Assembly (NCBI RefSeq): GCF_026016465.1
Contig: NZ_CP100390.1
Coordinates: 1,588,001 to 1,652,000, forward strand
Source: Alkalimarinus alittae
GTDB taxonomy: Bacteria > Pseudomonadota > Gammaproteobacteria > Pseudomonadales > Oleiphilaceae
Length of the DNA: 64,000 nucleotides
Reading direction: 5' to 3'
In this document: positions 57,187 to 64,000 of the stretch, piece by piece
Numbering within the stretch: the stretch's first letter is position 1
How the letters are laid out: each line of letters starts with the position of its first letter
The notes under the pieces: model-generated
What the model saw: only the letters and a program-made list of their open reading frames with translations
Databases searched by the model: none
Told to the model about the DNA's origin: nothing
Program-made: the position numbers and the translations under genes

Positions 57187-59916
57187 GTGAGTACCCGACA
57201 TCTTGATGCTTTATTTAATCCCAAATCTATTGTTATTTTGGGGGCTTCGGAGCGCTCCCTTAACTTAGGTGGGATCGTATTAAGAAACCTGCTTTCATCT
57301 GAGTACCCTGGTCAATTGTTGGTTGTGAATCCTAATGAATACGATAATGTACATGGTATTCCTTGCGTTAAAAAAGTCACGAAAATGCCGTTCACACCAG
57401 ACTTAGCCATCGTTTGCACACCGCCAGAATCCGTTCCTCGTGATATTAAAAAGTTAGGCCAAATGGGGGTTAAAACGGCGATGATTTTGACTGGCGGCTT
57501 GTCGAGAACGCACAGTAAAAGTGGCCGGCCGTTGATGTATTCTGTTCGCGACGCGGCAAAAAAATCAGGTATTCGGATTTTAGGCCCGAATACGATTGGT
57601 ATTATGGCACCAAGAAACAAGGTGAATGCAACCTATCTCCACATGGGGGCGTTACCAGGCAAAATAGCCTTTATAGGGCAGTCTGGCACCATTGCCAGTG
57701 CCGTGGTGGATTGGGCGTTTAGCCGAGGGGTAGGCTTTTCACATTTTTTAACCCTTGGCGATAGCATGGATATTGAGCCAGATGATTTAATGGATTATCT
57801 CGCACAAGATCGACACACCAAGGCTATATTGCTGCATATAGAAATGATACGCAGCCCTGCCAGATTTATATCAGCGGTACGAGCGGCATCAAGAGGTAAG
57901 CTTGTGATCGGCATTAAGAGTGGTCGAGTGCCTGAGTCTCAGTGGGAGCCTGTACCTCTAGCTGATGGTATTACTAATGGCGATGCTGTATTTGATGCAC
58001 TCTTTAGGCGTGCTGGGATGTTACGGGTTAACGGTGCCGATGAAATGTTTGATGCACTTGAAACCCTAACAAGAATGAAACCGGTAAAAAAAGACACCTT
58101 AGTAATCATGAGTAATGGTCTTGGTCCCAATGTACTGGCAGTAGATAGACTTGCGAATTTGGGTGGTGAGTTAGCAGAGTTATCAGAACAAACCATCGAC
58201 GCTATTGCAGAATTGATGCCTCCTTATTGGACACGAAAAAACCCAATTGACCTTAATTATGATGCATCCCCTGAAACCTATGCTGCCGTCATGGATATTC
58301 TCGCTAAAGATAAGGGCGTATCGAATGTATTGGTCATGTATGCGCCTTCATTAACCGAAGATAGTTTACAAATCGCCGATTCAGTTATTACTAAAGCTAA
58401 GCGAGCGCGTCTTAATATATTTACTTGTTGGCTGGGACAGAGCACGGTTTTAGATGCCAGAGAGGCGTTTTTTGAAGCGGGTATCCCAACTTTCTTTTCG
58501 CCCGAGAAAGCGATTAAAGCGTTTATGCATTTGGTTAATCACCAGCGTAGTCAACGGCTGCTTAGAGAAACGCCATCTACGTATATTGAGTATGCGCCCA
58601 ACCGTGTAAGCGCGAAAAAAATTGTACACAACGCATTACAAAGTGGTCGCAATCATCTCTCTAACGGAGAAGCGAGACAGTTGATCACCGACTATGGGGT
58701 GCCCACTGTCGAGACTTGGTATTGTGATGATGTAGAAGAGGTTGTTGATGTTTTCAAAAAGGTAGGCGGCCCCATTAACATTACCTTACTACATGAAAAG
58801 AGCAGCCATCCGTTTTTAGAAGAAAAGACGGGCAGAGGCCGTTATAAAACAACTATTCGTCGATTGAACGAAGAACACGCCATTATTAGCTCTTGTGGTG
58901 AGCTATTTGAGCAATATAAAGAGCACTTTCCTAACAGTGGGTTTTTAGGTTATTCAGTGCACTGTTCTCATCAACATATTGGTGGTCTAGGGTTTAGTCT
59001 GGGCATTACGCGAGACCCCAATTTTGGGCCATTAGTTGTGTGTGGTGCTGCGGGTGCGAGTGTCAATGTTATGACTGACAGACGGGTCGCATTGCCGCCT
59101 TTAAACATGGTGTTAGCAAAAGACTTGCTCAGTCAAACCTACATGTATCAGCTTTTAAAAGAATACAGCTATCGACCCGCTCAAGATATTCAAGCCGTTT
59201 GTGAAACATTAATCACATTATCTCAAATTGTTGTGGATATACCCGAGATTAAAGGGTTAGAAATATTACCGCTATTGTTTAATAAAGACGGTGTAGTCGC
59301 GGTGGATATCGCGATAGATTTAGGTTTACCAGCCAAACTTTCAATTCAGCCATACCCTGCAGAGCTCGCTGAGTGGATTACATTACCTTTATCAAAACGA
59401 CGCGTGCAAGTGCGCCCAATTATTGCTGAAGATGAACCCGCGCATATTGATTTTCACCTAAAACAGTCGCCTGAATCGATACGGTTTCGGTTCTTCCATT
59501 ACCGAAAATCCTTTAGTCACGAAGAACTCGCCCAGATGGTTCAAATCGACTACGATCGAGAGATGGTGTTTGTCGCAACTGTTGCTAAGGACGATGGCTC
59601 AGGCAACGAAACATTAGGTACGGTAAGAGTCTGGACTGACTCTGATAACCTGCAATGTGAATTCGCGGTCATCGTGAGTGATGAACTCAAAGGTGAGCGA
59701 TTAGGGTTCACACTAATGACCAAAATGATCGAATATTGTAAGTCGAGAGGCACCGTCGAAATGATAGGCTCAGTTTTGCCGGATAACAAACCGATGCTAA
59801 GGCTCGCCGAAAAACTGGGTTTTGAATCTAAATGGGACCCAGAAGAAGAAGTGATGGCGCTAAGATTACCGTTAAATGTACCAAAGGATGAATGGCAAAA
59901 AGAGCAATTGAAATAG
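57187..59916 (+). CDS. Protein lysine acetyltransferase, Pat/PatZ (YfiQ) type
   Basis: A 909-residue protein combining an NDP-forming acyl-CoA synthetase-like region with a GNAT domain. The CoA-binding part (1-130) has IVILGASERSLNLGGIV; the ligase-like part has IAFIGQSGTIASAVVDWA; an ATP-grasp-like part covers about 490-700; the GNAT domain (about 745-900) has ERLGFTLMTKMIEYCKSRG. E. coli PatZ has the same order and a similar length (886). It acetylates acetyl-CoA synthetase and other proteins. The GTG start has TAGGAGA upstream; the nearby ATG is out of frame. Confidence 0.93.
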   Translation: MSTRHLDALFNPKSIVILGASERSLNLGGIVLRNLLSSEYPGQLLVVNPNEYDNVHGIPCVKKVTKMPFTPDLAIVCTPPESVPRDIKKLGQMGVKTAMILTGGLSRTHSKSGRPLMYSVRDAAKKSGIRILGPNTIGIMAPRNKVNATYLHMGALPGKIAFIGQSGTIASAVVDWAFSRGVGFSHFLTLGDSMDIEPDDLMDYLAQDRHTKAILLHIEMIRSPARFISAVRAASRGKLVIGIKSGRVPESQWEPVPLADGITNGDAVFDALFRRAGMLRVNGADEMFDALETLTRMKPVKKDTLVIMSNGLGPNVLAVDRLANLGGELAELSEQTIDAIAELMPPYWTRKNPIDLNYDASPETYAAVMDILAKDKGVSNVLVMYAPSLTEDSLQIADSVITKAKRARLNIFTCWLGQSTVLDAREAFFEAGIPTFFSPEKAIKAFMHLVNHQRSQRLLRETPSTYIEYAPNRVSAKKIVHNALQSGRNHLSNGEARQLITDYGVPTVETWYCDDVEEVVDVFKKVGGPINITLLHEKSSHPFLEEKTGRGRYKTTIRRLNEEHAIISSCGELFEQYKEHFPNSGFLGYSVHCSHQHIGGLGFSLGITRDPNFGPLVVCGAAGASVNVMTDRRVALPPLNMVLAKDLLSQTYMYQLLKEYSYRPAQDIQAVCETLITLSQIVVDIPEIKGLEILPLLFNKDGVVAVDIAIDLGLPAKLSIQPYPAELAEWITLPLSKRRVQVRPIIAEDEPAHIDFHLKQSPESIRFRFFHYRKSFSHEELAQMVQIDYDREMVFVATVAKDDGSGNETLGTVRVWTDSDNLQCEFAVIVSDELKGERLGFTLMTKMIEYCKSRGTVEMIGSVLPDNKPMLRLAEKLGFESKWDPEEEVMALRLPLNVPKDEWQKEQLK

Positions 59917-59924
59917 GGAAAAGG

Positions 59925-59989
59925 AAGGGGCAAGTTGAAAGGGACAAGTTGGGTCGTGGAATCTTCTTACCACTTGTCCCTTGCCCCTT
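59925..59989. repeat. Interrupted inverted repeat between convergent pat-type and rdgC genes
   Basis: AAGGGGCAAG and GGGACAAGT on the left, split by a six-base TTGAAA, pair with ACTTGTCCC-TTGCCCCTT on the right. This gives a 19-bp stem with a single bulge and a 22-base loop. It may act as terminator for both genes. Confidence 0.6.
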
Positions 59990-60001
59990 ATCTATTCTGT
60001 T

Positions 60002-60928
60002 TTACTCTTCAATAATCGCAGATTTGTCTTCACCACCAAACGCGTCTAATACCGCTGGTAGTAATTTAGCAAACTCCATCGACATGATGGCAAAACTGGC
60101 GTCAAATTTACTGGCGGCATCTTCTGCGCCTGAATCGTCTAGCTGCTCTTGCATAACATCACCAAACTTTAGACGTTTGATAGATAAATCTTCATTCATG
60201 ACAAACGAGATGTTTTGTTCCCATGTCATGGCCAGTTTGACAGCTTGTTTCCCTGCATCTAGGTGAGTGCTAATTTCTTCGCCATCGAGCTCTACGCCCT
60301 TACATCTAACCACGCCACCTTCTTCACCAGGGTCGCGTAGTTCGCATTCTGGTTCGGCTTCAAAACCTGTTGGCATGAGCGCATCTTTTGTTAGCCAGCT
60401 AGTCATAACCGCCGCAGGGGCTTGATTAACCGCAGGAATACGAATAGGCAGTGAGCCGATTGTCTTACGTAAATAACTGGTAATATCGTCAGCAGCTTTT
60501 GCAGAAGATGCATTTACAATTAAAAAACCATCTTTTGGCGAAAGGTAAGCGTAGGTGTGCTTAGAGCGGGTAAAGGCTCTTGGAAGAAGTTCGTGTGTGA
60601 TTTGCTCTTTAAGCTCATCTTTTTCTTTTTTGGTGACTTTACGCATCTGCGTTTCTTCAATCTCAGCGACTTTTTCGGCTACCGCCTCTTTAACCACTGT
60701 TGAAGGCACTAAACGATCTTCACGCTTTAAACAGATCATCCAGTGGCCATTGGTAACATGTACTAATTGCTGGCCATGGCGACCTAAAGGCGAAACCCAA
60801 CCTTGTCTGTTTACTTCAGTAGGGCCGCAAGGGGTAAAAGGGCTTTCTTCAAGTTTTTGTTCGAGTGCTTCTTCAGACAGTGTAAATGGCTTGGTGAAGC
60901 GGTAAGCAATAATATTTTTAAACCACAT
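60002..60928 (-). CDS. rdgC: Recombination-associated protein RdgC
   Basis: A 308-residue DNA-binding ring protein that limits RecA and is important in replication-repair mutants. The start MWFKNIIAYRFTKPF, the EVNRQGWVSPLG segment and the GYLVVNASS-type KDGFLIVNASSAKAADD segment are characteristic. Length matches the family (about 300). It is monocistronic. Confidence 0.95.
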   Translation of the reverse strand: MWFKNIIAYRFTKPFTLSEEALEQKLEESPFTPCGPTEVNRQGWVSPLGRHGQQLVHVTNGHWMICLKREDRLVPSTVVKEAVAEKVAEIEETQMRKVTKKEKDELKEQITHELLPRAFTRSKHTYAYLSPKDGFLIVNASSAKAADDITSYLRKTIGSLPIRIPAVNQAPAAVMTSWLTKDALMPTGFEAEPECELRDPGEEGGVVRCKGVELDGEEISTHLDAGKQAVKLAMTWEQNISFVMNEDLSIKRLKFGDVMQEQLDDSGAEDAASKFDASFAIMSMEFAKLLPAVLDAFGGEDKSAIIEE

Positions 60929-61113
60929 AGTTTGTTTTTATATCCAGTTTTTGTAGAAAAATGATTGTAAAAAAACGTTTGTTGATAAAAATCGGCTGAA
61001 ACGTATAGACTGAAAAGGTAATCGATTATGAAGGATGTTAATTGGAGTGCCAAGACTGATTTGGAATCTTTTTAGTGATTACGATAAACTCAGGATATTG
61101 AAGGTAACCCAAA

Positions 61114-61208
61114 CCCCTGATTCCGCTTCGCTGCATCAAGGCTACAAGGGTGAGGCAATGAAGTTTTTGTAGCCGTGATGAAAGGAGGCACGACTGGAAT
61201 CAAGGAAG
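61114..61208. repeat. Dispersed two-arm inverted repeat, copy 2 (A then B)
   Basis: Arm A (61114-61152) is the same as the A arm at 31411-31449 apart from one base near the end. Arm B (61167-61208) matches that at 31346-31386. Together they occupy most of the 325-base gap 60929-61253, in which I see no gene. Confidence 0.87.
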
Positions 61209-61253
61209 AGTGTTTGAGGTTGCCTATATACACATTTACACTAGAGGTGTTCA

Positions 61254-61493
61254 TTGATCGAACTTATTCTATACAGCACAACCGGTTGCCACCTCTGCGA
61301 ACAGGCGGTCGAGGTCTTGCAGGTTGCCTTGCAAGGCGAGTGCTGTATGCTTGATGAAATTGATATTGCCAACGATGACATTTTGTTGGAACAATATGGT
61401 GTGAGAATACCTGTATTAAAGAACCCCCAAAACGGAAAAGAAATCGGCTGGCCATTTGAACCAAACGATGTTCTTTTATTGCTTGAACCTTGA
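61254..61493 (+). CDS. Glutaredoxin-like protein, 79 residues
   Basis: A short thioredoxin-fold protein with the redox pair C12-x2-C15 in TTGCHLCEQA and GVRIPVLKNP at the cis-proline site. It belongs to the DUF836-type glutaredoxin family. It starts at a TTG (61254) with GAGG upstream. The last codons and the stop lie in a seven-base tandem repeat, so copy-number change could alter its end. Confidence 0.85.
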   Translation: MIELILYSTTGCHLCEQAVEVLQVALQGECCMLDEIDIANDDILLEQYGVRIPVLKNPQNGKEIGWPFEPNDVLLLLEP

Positions 61494-61530
61494 ACCTTGA
61501 ACCTTGAACCTTGAACCTTGAACCTTGAAT
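61483..61530 (+). repeat. Heptanucleotide tandem repeat (TTGAACC)6
   Basis: Six perfect copies of TTGAACC (61483-61524) and a partial seventh cover the 3' end and stop codon of the glutaredoxin-like gene and stop 10 bases before the yaaA ATG. Because seven is not a multiple of three, a change of copy number shifts the frame after the first unit. Confidence 0.95.
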
Positions 61531-61540
61531 TAGAGCCGTC

Positions 61541-62317
61541 ATGATTATCGTCATATCACCTGCCAAAACACTTGATTTTGAAACTCCACCCGTTACGGAC
61601 ACTTACTCAATCCCAAGGTTCTTAGATGACTCTTGTGAATTGGTTGAGCAGTTGAAGTTACTGGAACCCCACGATATTTCTACCTTAATGAGTATCAGTC
61701 CTAAGTTAGGAGAGCTCAATGCAGACCGCTTTCAAAGCTGGCAAATTCCGTTTACACCAGACAATGCTAAACAAGCGGTATTAGCGTTTAAAGGGGATGT
61801 GTATACGGGGTTGGACGCAGAAACTTTTTCTGAAAGTGATTTTGAGTTTGCACAGACGCACCTTCGTATTCTTTCAGGGTTATATGGGGTATTAAAACCG
61901 CTAGATCTGATTCAACCGTATCGGTTGGAAATGGGAACCAAGTTTAATAATGCGCGCGGTGCAAACCTTTACCATTTTTGGGGTTCCACGTTAACAGACA
62001 GCCTGAACCAAGAGCTAGAAGCGGATGACAATGTATTGGTTAACCTGGCCTCAAATGAATATTTTAAATCGGTAAAGGTAAAATCGCTGAATGCTCGAAT
62101 GATTACACCGGTATTTAAAGATATGAAAAATGGGCAATATAAAATCATTAGTTTCTATGCCAAAAAGGCAAGGGGGTTGATGTCTGCCTATATTATTAAA
62201 AACAAAATTACCGATGTAGAAGGTATCAAAGAGTTTGATTACGAAGGTTATAGCTTTAACCCTGAAATGACAAAAGGTGATGACTGGGTGTTTACTCGGA
62301 ATATTGAGGGAGCCTAA
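61541..62317 (+). CDS. yaaA: Peroxide-stress protein YaaA (DUF328)
   Basis: A 258-residue cytoplasmic protein that in E. coli limits iron-driven damage under hydrogen peroxide. [39 protein letters not shown], and [10 protein letters not shown] are hallmark segments. Length matches the family. It lies after the glutaredoxin-like gene and before a repeat-rich stretch. Confidence 0.95.
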   Translation: MIIVISPAKTLDFETPPVTDTYSIPRFLDDSCELVEQLKLLEPHDISTLMSISPKLGELNADRFQSWQIPFTPDNAKQAVLAFKGDVYTGLDAETFSESDFEFAQTHLRILSGLYGVLKPLDLIQPYRLEMGTKFNNARGANLYHFWGSTLTDSLNQELEADDNVLVNLASNEYFKSVKVKSLNARMITPVFKDMKNGQYKIISFYAKKARGLMSAYIIKNKITDVEGIKEFDYEGYSFNPEMTKGDDWVFTRNIEGA

Positions 62318-62322
62318 CAAAA

Positions 62323-62441
62323 ACCCTGATTCCGCTTCGCTGCATCAAGGCTACAAGGGCGCAATGGCGTTTGGGTGTAAGTCAGAGCTGCATCGAGGTT
62401 TTGTAGCCGTGATGAAAGGAAGCACGACTGGAATCAAGGAA
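62323..62441. repeat. Dispersed two-arm inverted repeat, copy 3 (A then B)
   Basis: Arm A (62323-62361) and arm B (62400-62441) match the other copies, with one base changed in arm B (AAGG-AAGCACG for AAGG-AGGCACG). It begins six bases after the yaaA stop codon. A further interrupted A arm follows at 62468-62680. Confidence 0.87.
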
Positions 62442-62483
62442 TGGTCATTGTGGAATGCAGAACCTAAACCCTGATTCCGCTGC

Positions 62484-62653
62484 GAGGCTGTGAAAGTATT
62501 CACCTCTGAATTCTATAACGCAAAAACGCGTACTAAATTAGACCTTTTTCGCGCCAAAGTGCCGCTCCTACACGAGATTTCGTATGTTTATTGAGCATTT
62601 GTAGGAGCGGCTCTTAGCCGCGAAGCGATGTTAAAGAATACTTCCACAGCCTC
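62484..62653. mobile_element. MITE-like 170-bp element inserted in a repeat arm
   Basis: Ends are inverted repeats of 18 bp, GAGGCTGTGAAAGTATTC and GAATACTTCCACAGCCTC, matching at 17 of 18. TGC flanks both sides (62481-62483, 62654-62656). Removing the element and one TGC rejoins the flanks to GATTCCGCTGCGCTTCATTAAGGCTAC-like sequence, the same length as arm A of the dispersed repeat with three mismatches. It carries no coding capacity, only a REP-like palindrome. No transposase of this type is in the window. Confidence 0.78.
62548..62624. repeat. REP-like palindrome inside the MITE-like element
   Basis: GCCGCTCCTAC (62561-62571) pairs with GTAGGAGCGGC (62601-62611), and outer TTCGCG pairs with CGCGAA. 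The GTAGGAGCGGC-TTAGCCGCGAA arrangement is much like the REP sequences common in Pseudomonas. Confidence 0.8.
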
Positions 62654-62778
62654 TGCGCTTCATTAAGGCTACAAGAGCGAAATGGGGCATAATGTTACTT
62701 GAATAAAACTAGGTTTATATAGCGCGTTGTTAATTGCTTCAAGTTGTGCAGGCATTACAAATTAAGTAAGCTCACATA

Positions 62779-62967
62779 ATGCCTACTATTTTAAGAATTG
62801 GCCCCTACCGTTTCTTTTTTTATAGCAACGAAGACGGCGAGCCAGCACACATACATATACAGCGTGAGAGAATGCTTGCAAAATTTTGGTTGAAACCTGT
62901 TGCACTTGCTAGTTCAACTCGATTTTCTCCCAAAGAACTTCGCAAACTACAAATTCTCGTGTCTTAA
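62779..62967 (+). CDS. DUF4160-domain protein, probably shortened by a frameshift
   Basis: A 62-residue protein starting MPTILRIGPYRFFFYSNEDG with PAHIHIQRE, diagnostic of DUF4160. Family members usually continue some 15-20 residues further and end in an E-x-x-LLEAW-type helix. Here the frame stops at QILVS, but the next frame reads LKTEKLSWRLGM and runs to the DUF2442 start, so a one-base change near 62950-62965 could have cut it. DUF4160/DUF2442 pairs behave like toxin-antitoxin-type modules in many genomes; function is unproven. Confidence 0.75.
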   Translation: MPTILRIGPYRFFFYSNEDGEPAHIHIQRERMLAKFWLKPVALASSTRFSPKELRKLQILVS

Positions 62968-62995
62968 AACCGAAAAACTTTCTTGGAGGCTTGGA

Positions 62996-63241
62996 ATGGC
63001 TACTTTAGCAGTTGAACTCCACCCATTAGCTTGCAATGTAAACTGCACTGAAGATATTTTAAGTGTTGAATTACTAGATGGACGCACTATTACTGTACCT
63101 ATTTCGTGGTTCCCTACATTACTCGAGGCTTCCCAGTCTCAAAGAGATAACTGGGAAATTCTTGGTGATGGTGAGGGTATTTATTGGCCAGATATTGATG
63201 AAGACCTGAGTGTATCCGGTCTATTAAAAGGCGTTCATTAA
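62996..63241 (+). CDS. DUF2442-domain protein
   Basis: An 81-residue protein with the DUF2442 core LSVELLDGRTITVPISWFPTL and IYWPDIDEDLSV. The ATG at 62996 has TTGGAGG upstream and gives the normal family length; the frame opens at 62900 within the DUF4160 gene. It is the usual downstream partner of DUF4160. Confidence 0.87.
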   Translation: MATLAVELHPLACNVNCTEDILSVELLDGRTITVPISWFPTLLEASQSQRDNWEILGDGEGIYWPDIDEDLSVSGLLKGVH

Positions 63242-63248
63242 CCTCAGT

Positions 63249-63317
63249 TATCAAAGCAATCAAAGGCTGCCCTTATGGGGTTTGATGTCACTGATTCGGC
63301 TTTTTATTGCTTTGATA
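63249..63317. repeat. 12-bp inverted repeat after the DUF2442 gene
   Basis: TATCAAAGCAAT at 63249-63260 and ATTGCTTTGATA at 63306-63317 are perfect inverted copies separated by 45 bases. This may be a small mobile remnant or a long hairpin. Confidence 0.6.
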
Positions 63318-63424
63318 TAGGTCAAATCTTGTGAATTAAGTTTACTTATTAAGCTCGTTCCCTATAATACCCGACAAATTAAGTTAGGTATTATACTTTA
63401 GTCGCACGACAACGGGAGAGCTTT

Positions 63425-63625
63425 ATGTCTATAGCACAATTTGAGTCCATTTCTTTAACGGTTTTAATAACCGCACTGGTTTGTTATATGGGCTATATTG
63501 TTTGGGATCTTGCTAAGCGTTCTGAAGCTGGAAAAATCGGCACAATCGCGTTGTTTGGTGCGTTAGGCTTGGGTGTAATGGGTTTTATTATTAAGACTGT
63601 ATTGATAGAAGTGATTAACGTATAA
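63425..63625 (+). CDS. DUF2788-family small membrane protein
   Basis: A 66-residue protein with two membrane helices (VLITALVCYMGYIVWDL and IALFGALGLGVMGFIIKTV) and ISLT near the start, matching DUF2788 of Gammaproteobacteria. Function unknown. AACGGGAGAG lies before the ATG and a terminator follows. Confidence 0.87.
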   Translation: MSIAQFESISLTVLITALVCYMGYIVWDLAKRSEAGKIGTIALFGALGLGVMGFIIKTVLIEVINV

Positions 63626-63648
63626 ATACGAAATAATCTCGCTTCAAT

Positions 63649-63679
63649 AAAAATGCGATCTAATTTGATCGCATTTTTT
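63649..63679 (+). terminator. Strong Rho-independent terminator
   Basis: AAAAATGCGATC pairs with GATCGCATTTTT around TAATTT and ends in a run of six T. It ends the DUF2788 transcript and faces the end of the edge-cut minus-strand gene. Confidence 0.9.
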
Positions 63680-63703
63680 GTGTCTGCACTTTAATTACAC
63701 TAT

Positions 63704-64000
63704 CTATGGGTAAAACCCCGGTAATTCTTTCTTTGTCTGACCTTCACTCTTCTTTCTTATCTTAGCCAAGCGCTTTATTAACGCATTATTATCCCATTCG
63801 GCTGTCCCTTTTTGCTTAGAGGCAGGGGAGGCGTAGTGGTCGGTTTCTGCTCTTGAAATCAACACAGAGAACGCTTCATCATCTAATAATCGATCAATGT
63901 CGGCAACGCTGTTTATGGTGGCGGTTGGCCATTTTAGTTTTGCCCATTGCACGAGATCGCCCATCATAGAGGGGGATTTCTGGCGTATGCTTTCAGATAA
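63704..64000 (-). CDS. C-terminal end of an edge-cut gene (possibly BatD-like)
   Basis: The minus-strand frame is open through the right edge: upstream of the apparent ATG pair at 63965 it continues as LSESIRQKSPS without a stop, so this is a 3' fragment of a longer protein. The visible 99 residues include DLVQWAKLKWPTATINSVAD, which resembles the cytoplasmic tail of BatD-type oxygen-tolerance proteins, and a basic tail RLAKIRKKSEGQTKKELPG. The family link is tentative. Confidence 0.5.
   Translation of the reverse strand, partial: LSESIRQKSPSMMGDLVQWAKLKWPTATINSVADIDRLLDDEAFSVLISRAETDHYASPASKQKGTAEWDNNALIKRLAKIRKKSEGQTKKELPGFYP

Noticed and set aside
59892-60266. A 124-codon plus-strand frame opposite rdgC
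   Set aside because: RdgC on the other strand is full length with characteristic segments; this is its antisense shadow.
61483-61530. Possible CRISPR-like tandem repeat
   Set aside because: Units are seven bases with no spacers; it is a simple tandem repeat.
61264-61602. A 112-codon minus-strand frame with [14 protein letters not shown] repeats
   Set aside because: The repeat comes from the TTGAACC tandem array, and the frame lies opposite the glutaredoxin-like gene.
31346-62680. Repeated arms considered as a CRISPR array or IS ends
   Set aside because: Copies are dispersed over 31 kb, paired as inverted arms, and no cas or transposase gene is near.

Overview
The window looks like chromosome from a motile, denitrifying, probably marine gammaproteobacterium. 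This is inferred from the nirS/nor genes, the flagellin-fliD-fliS block, umuDC with a LexA-type box, RdgC, YaaA, BolA and a DUF2788 protein. I cannot name the genus. Most genes are moderate in base composition; the 33-45 kb block looks clearly more AT-rich by eye.

Layout. (1) 0-6 kb: respiratory NO metabolism. nirS (cytochrome cd1, cut by the left edge) diverges from norCB, and norD-norE-norF follow. DNR/FNR-type boxes sit in front of nirS and norC, with a weaker one before norD. (2) 6-12.4 kb: housekeeping and signalling genes (GST, an MBL hydrolase joined to an HDOD protein, a START-domain protein, hisC, a PfkB sugar/nucleoside kinase) plus a nested-palindrome repeat. (3) 12.5-17.7 kb: a three-gene signalling operon of response regulator, LysM/FecR protein and CHASE2 histidine kinase. 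(4) 17.9-25.5 kb: topoisomerase III, BolA and a YrdC/Sua5 protein, two hypothetical or surface proteins, SOS-controlled umuDC and tRNA-Arg(CCT). (5) 25.6-29.1 kb: an arsenosugar-type cluster of rhodanese, DsbA-like protein, ArsS-type radical SAM enzyme and two small glycosyltransferases. (6) 29.2-47.9 kb: a putative flagellin glycosylation island. It holds a TPR/degenerate methyltransferase, two DegT aminotransferases, an FdtA-type ketoisomerase, four methyltransferases, a FemAB-like acyltransferase, an FAD protein, a NeuD-like acetyltransferase, an AMP ligase, an oxidoreductase, an ACP, and GT61 and GT41-like transferases. (7) 48-56 kb: two divergent flagellins, one with a sigma54-like and one with a sigma28-like promoter, then flaG, fliD and fliS. 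(8) 56-64 kb: an HDAC-family deacylase, a Pat-type protein acetyltransferase, rdgC, a glutaredoxin-like protein, yaaA, a DUF4160/DUF2442 pair, DUF2788 and an edge-cut gene. This part carries dispersed repeats and a MITE-like insertion.

Working together. NirS makes NO and NorCB removes it, with NorD/E/F helping NOR assembly, apparently under an anaerobic NO-responsive CRP/FNR-family regulator. The island's ketoisomerase and FdtB-like aminotransferase would make a dTDP-3-amino-3,6-dideoxyhexose. The acyl-activating, ACP, acyltransferase and methyltransferase genes could decorate it, and the GT41-like or GT61 enzyme could transfer it to protein. The adjacent flagellins are the obvious candidate acceptors, but this is inferred from position only.
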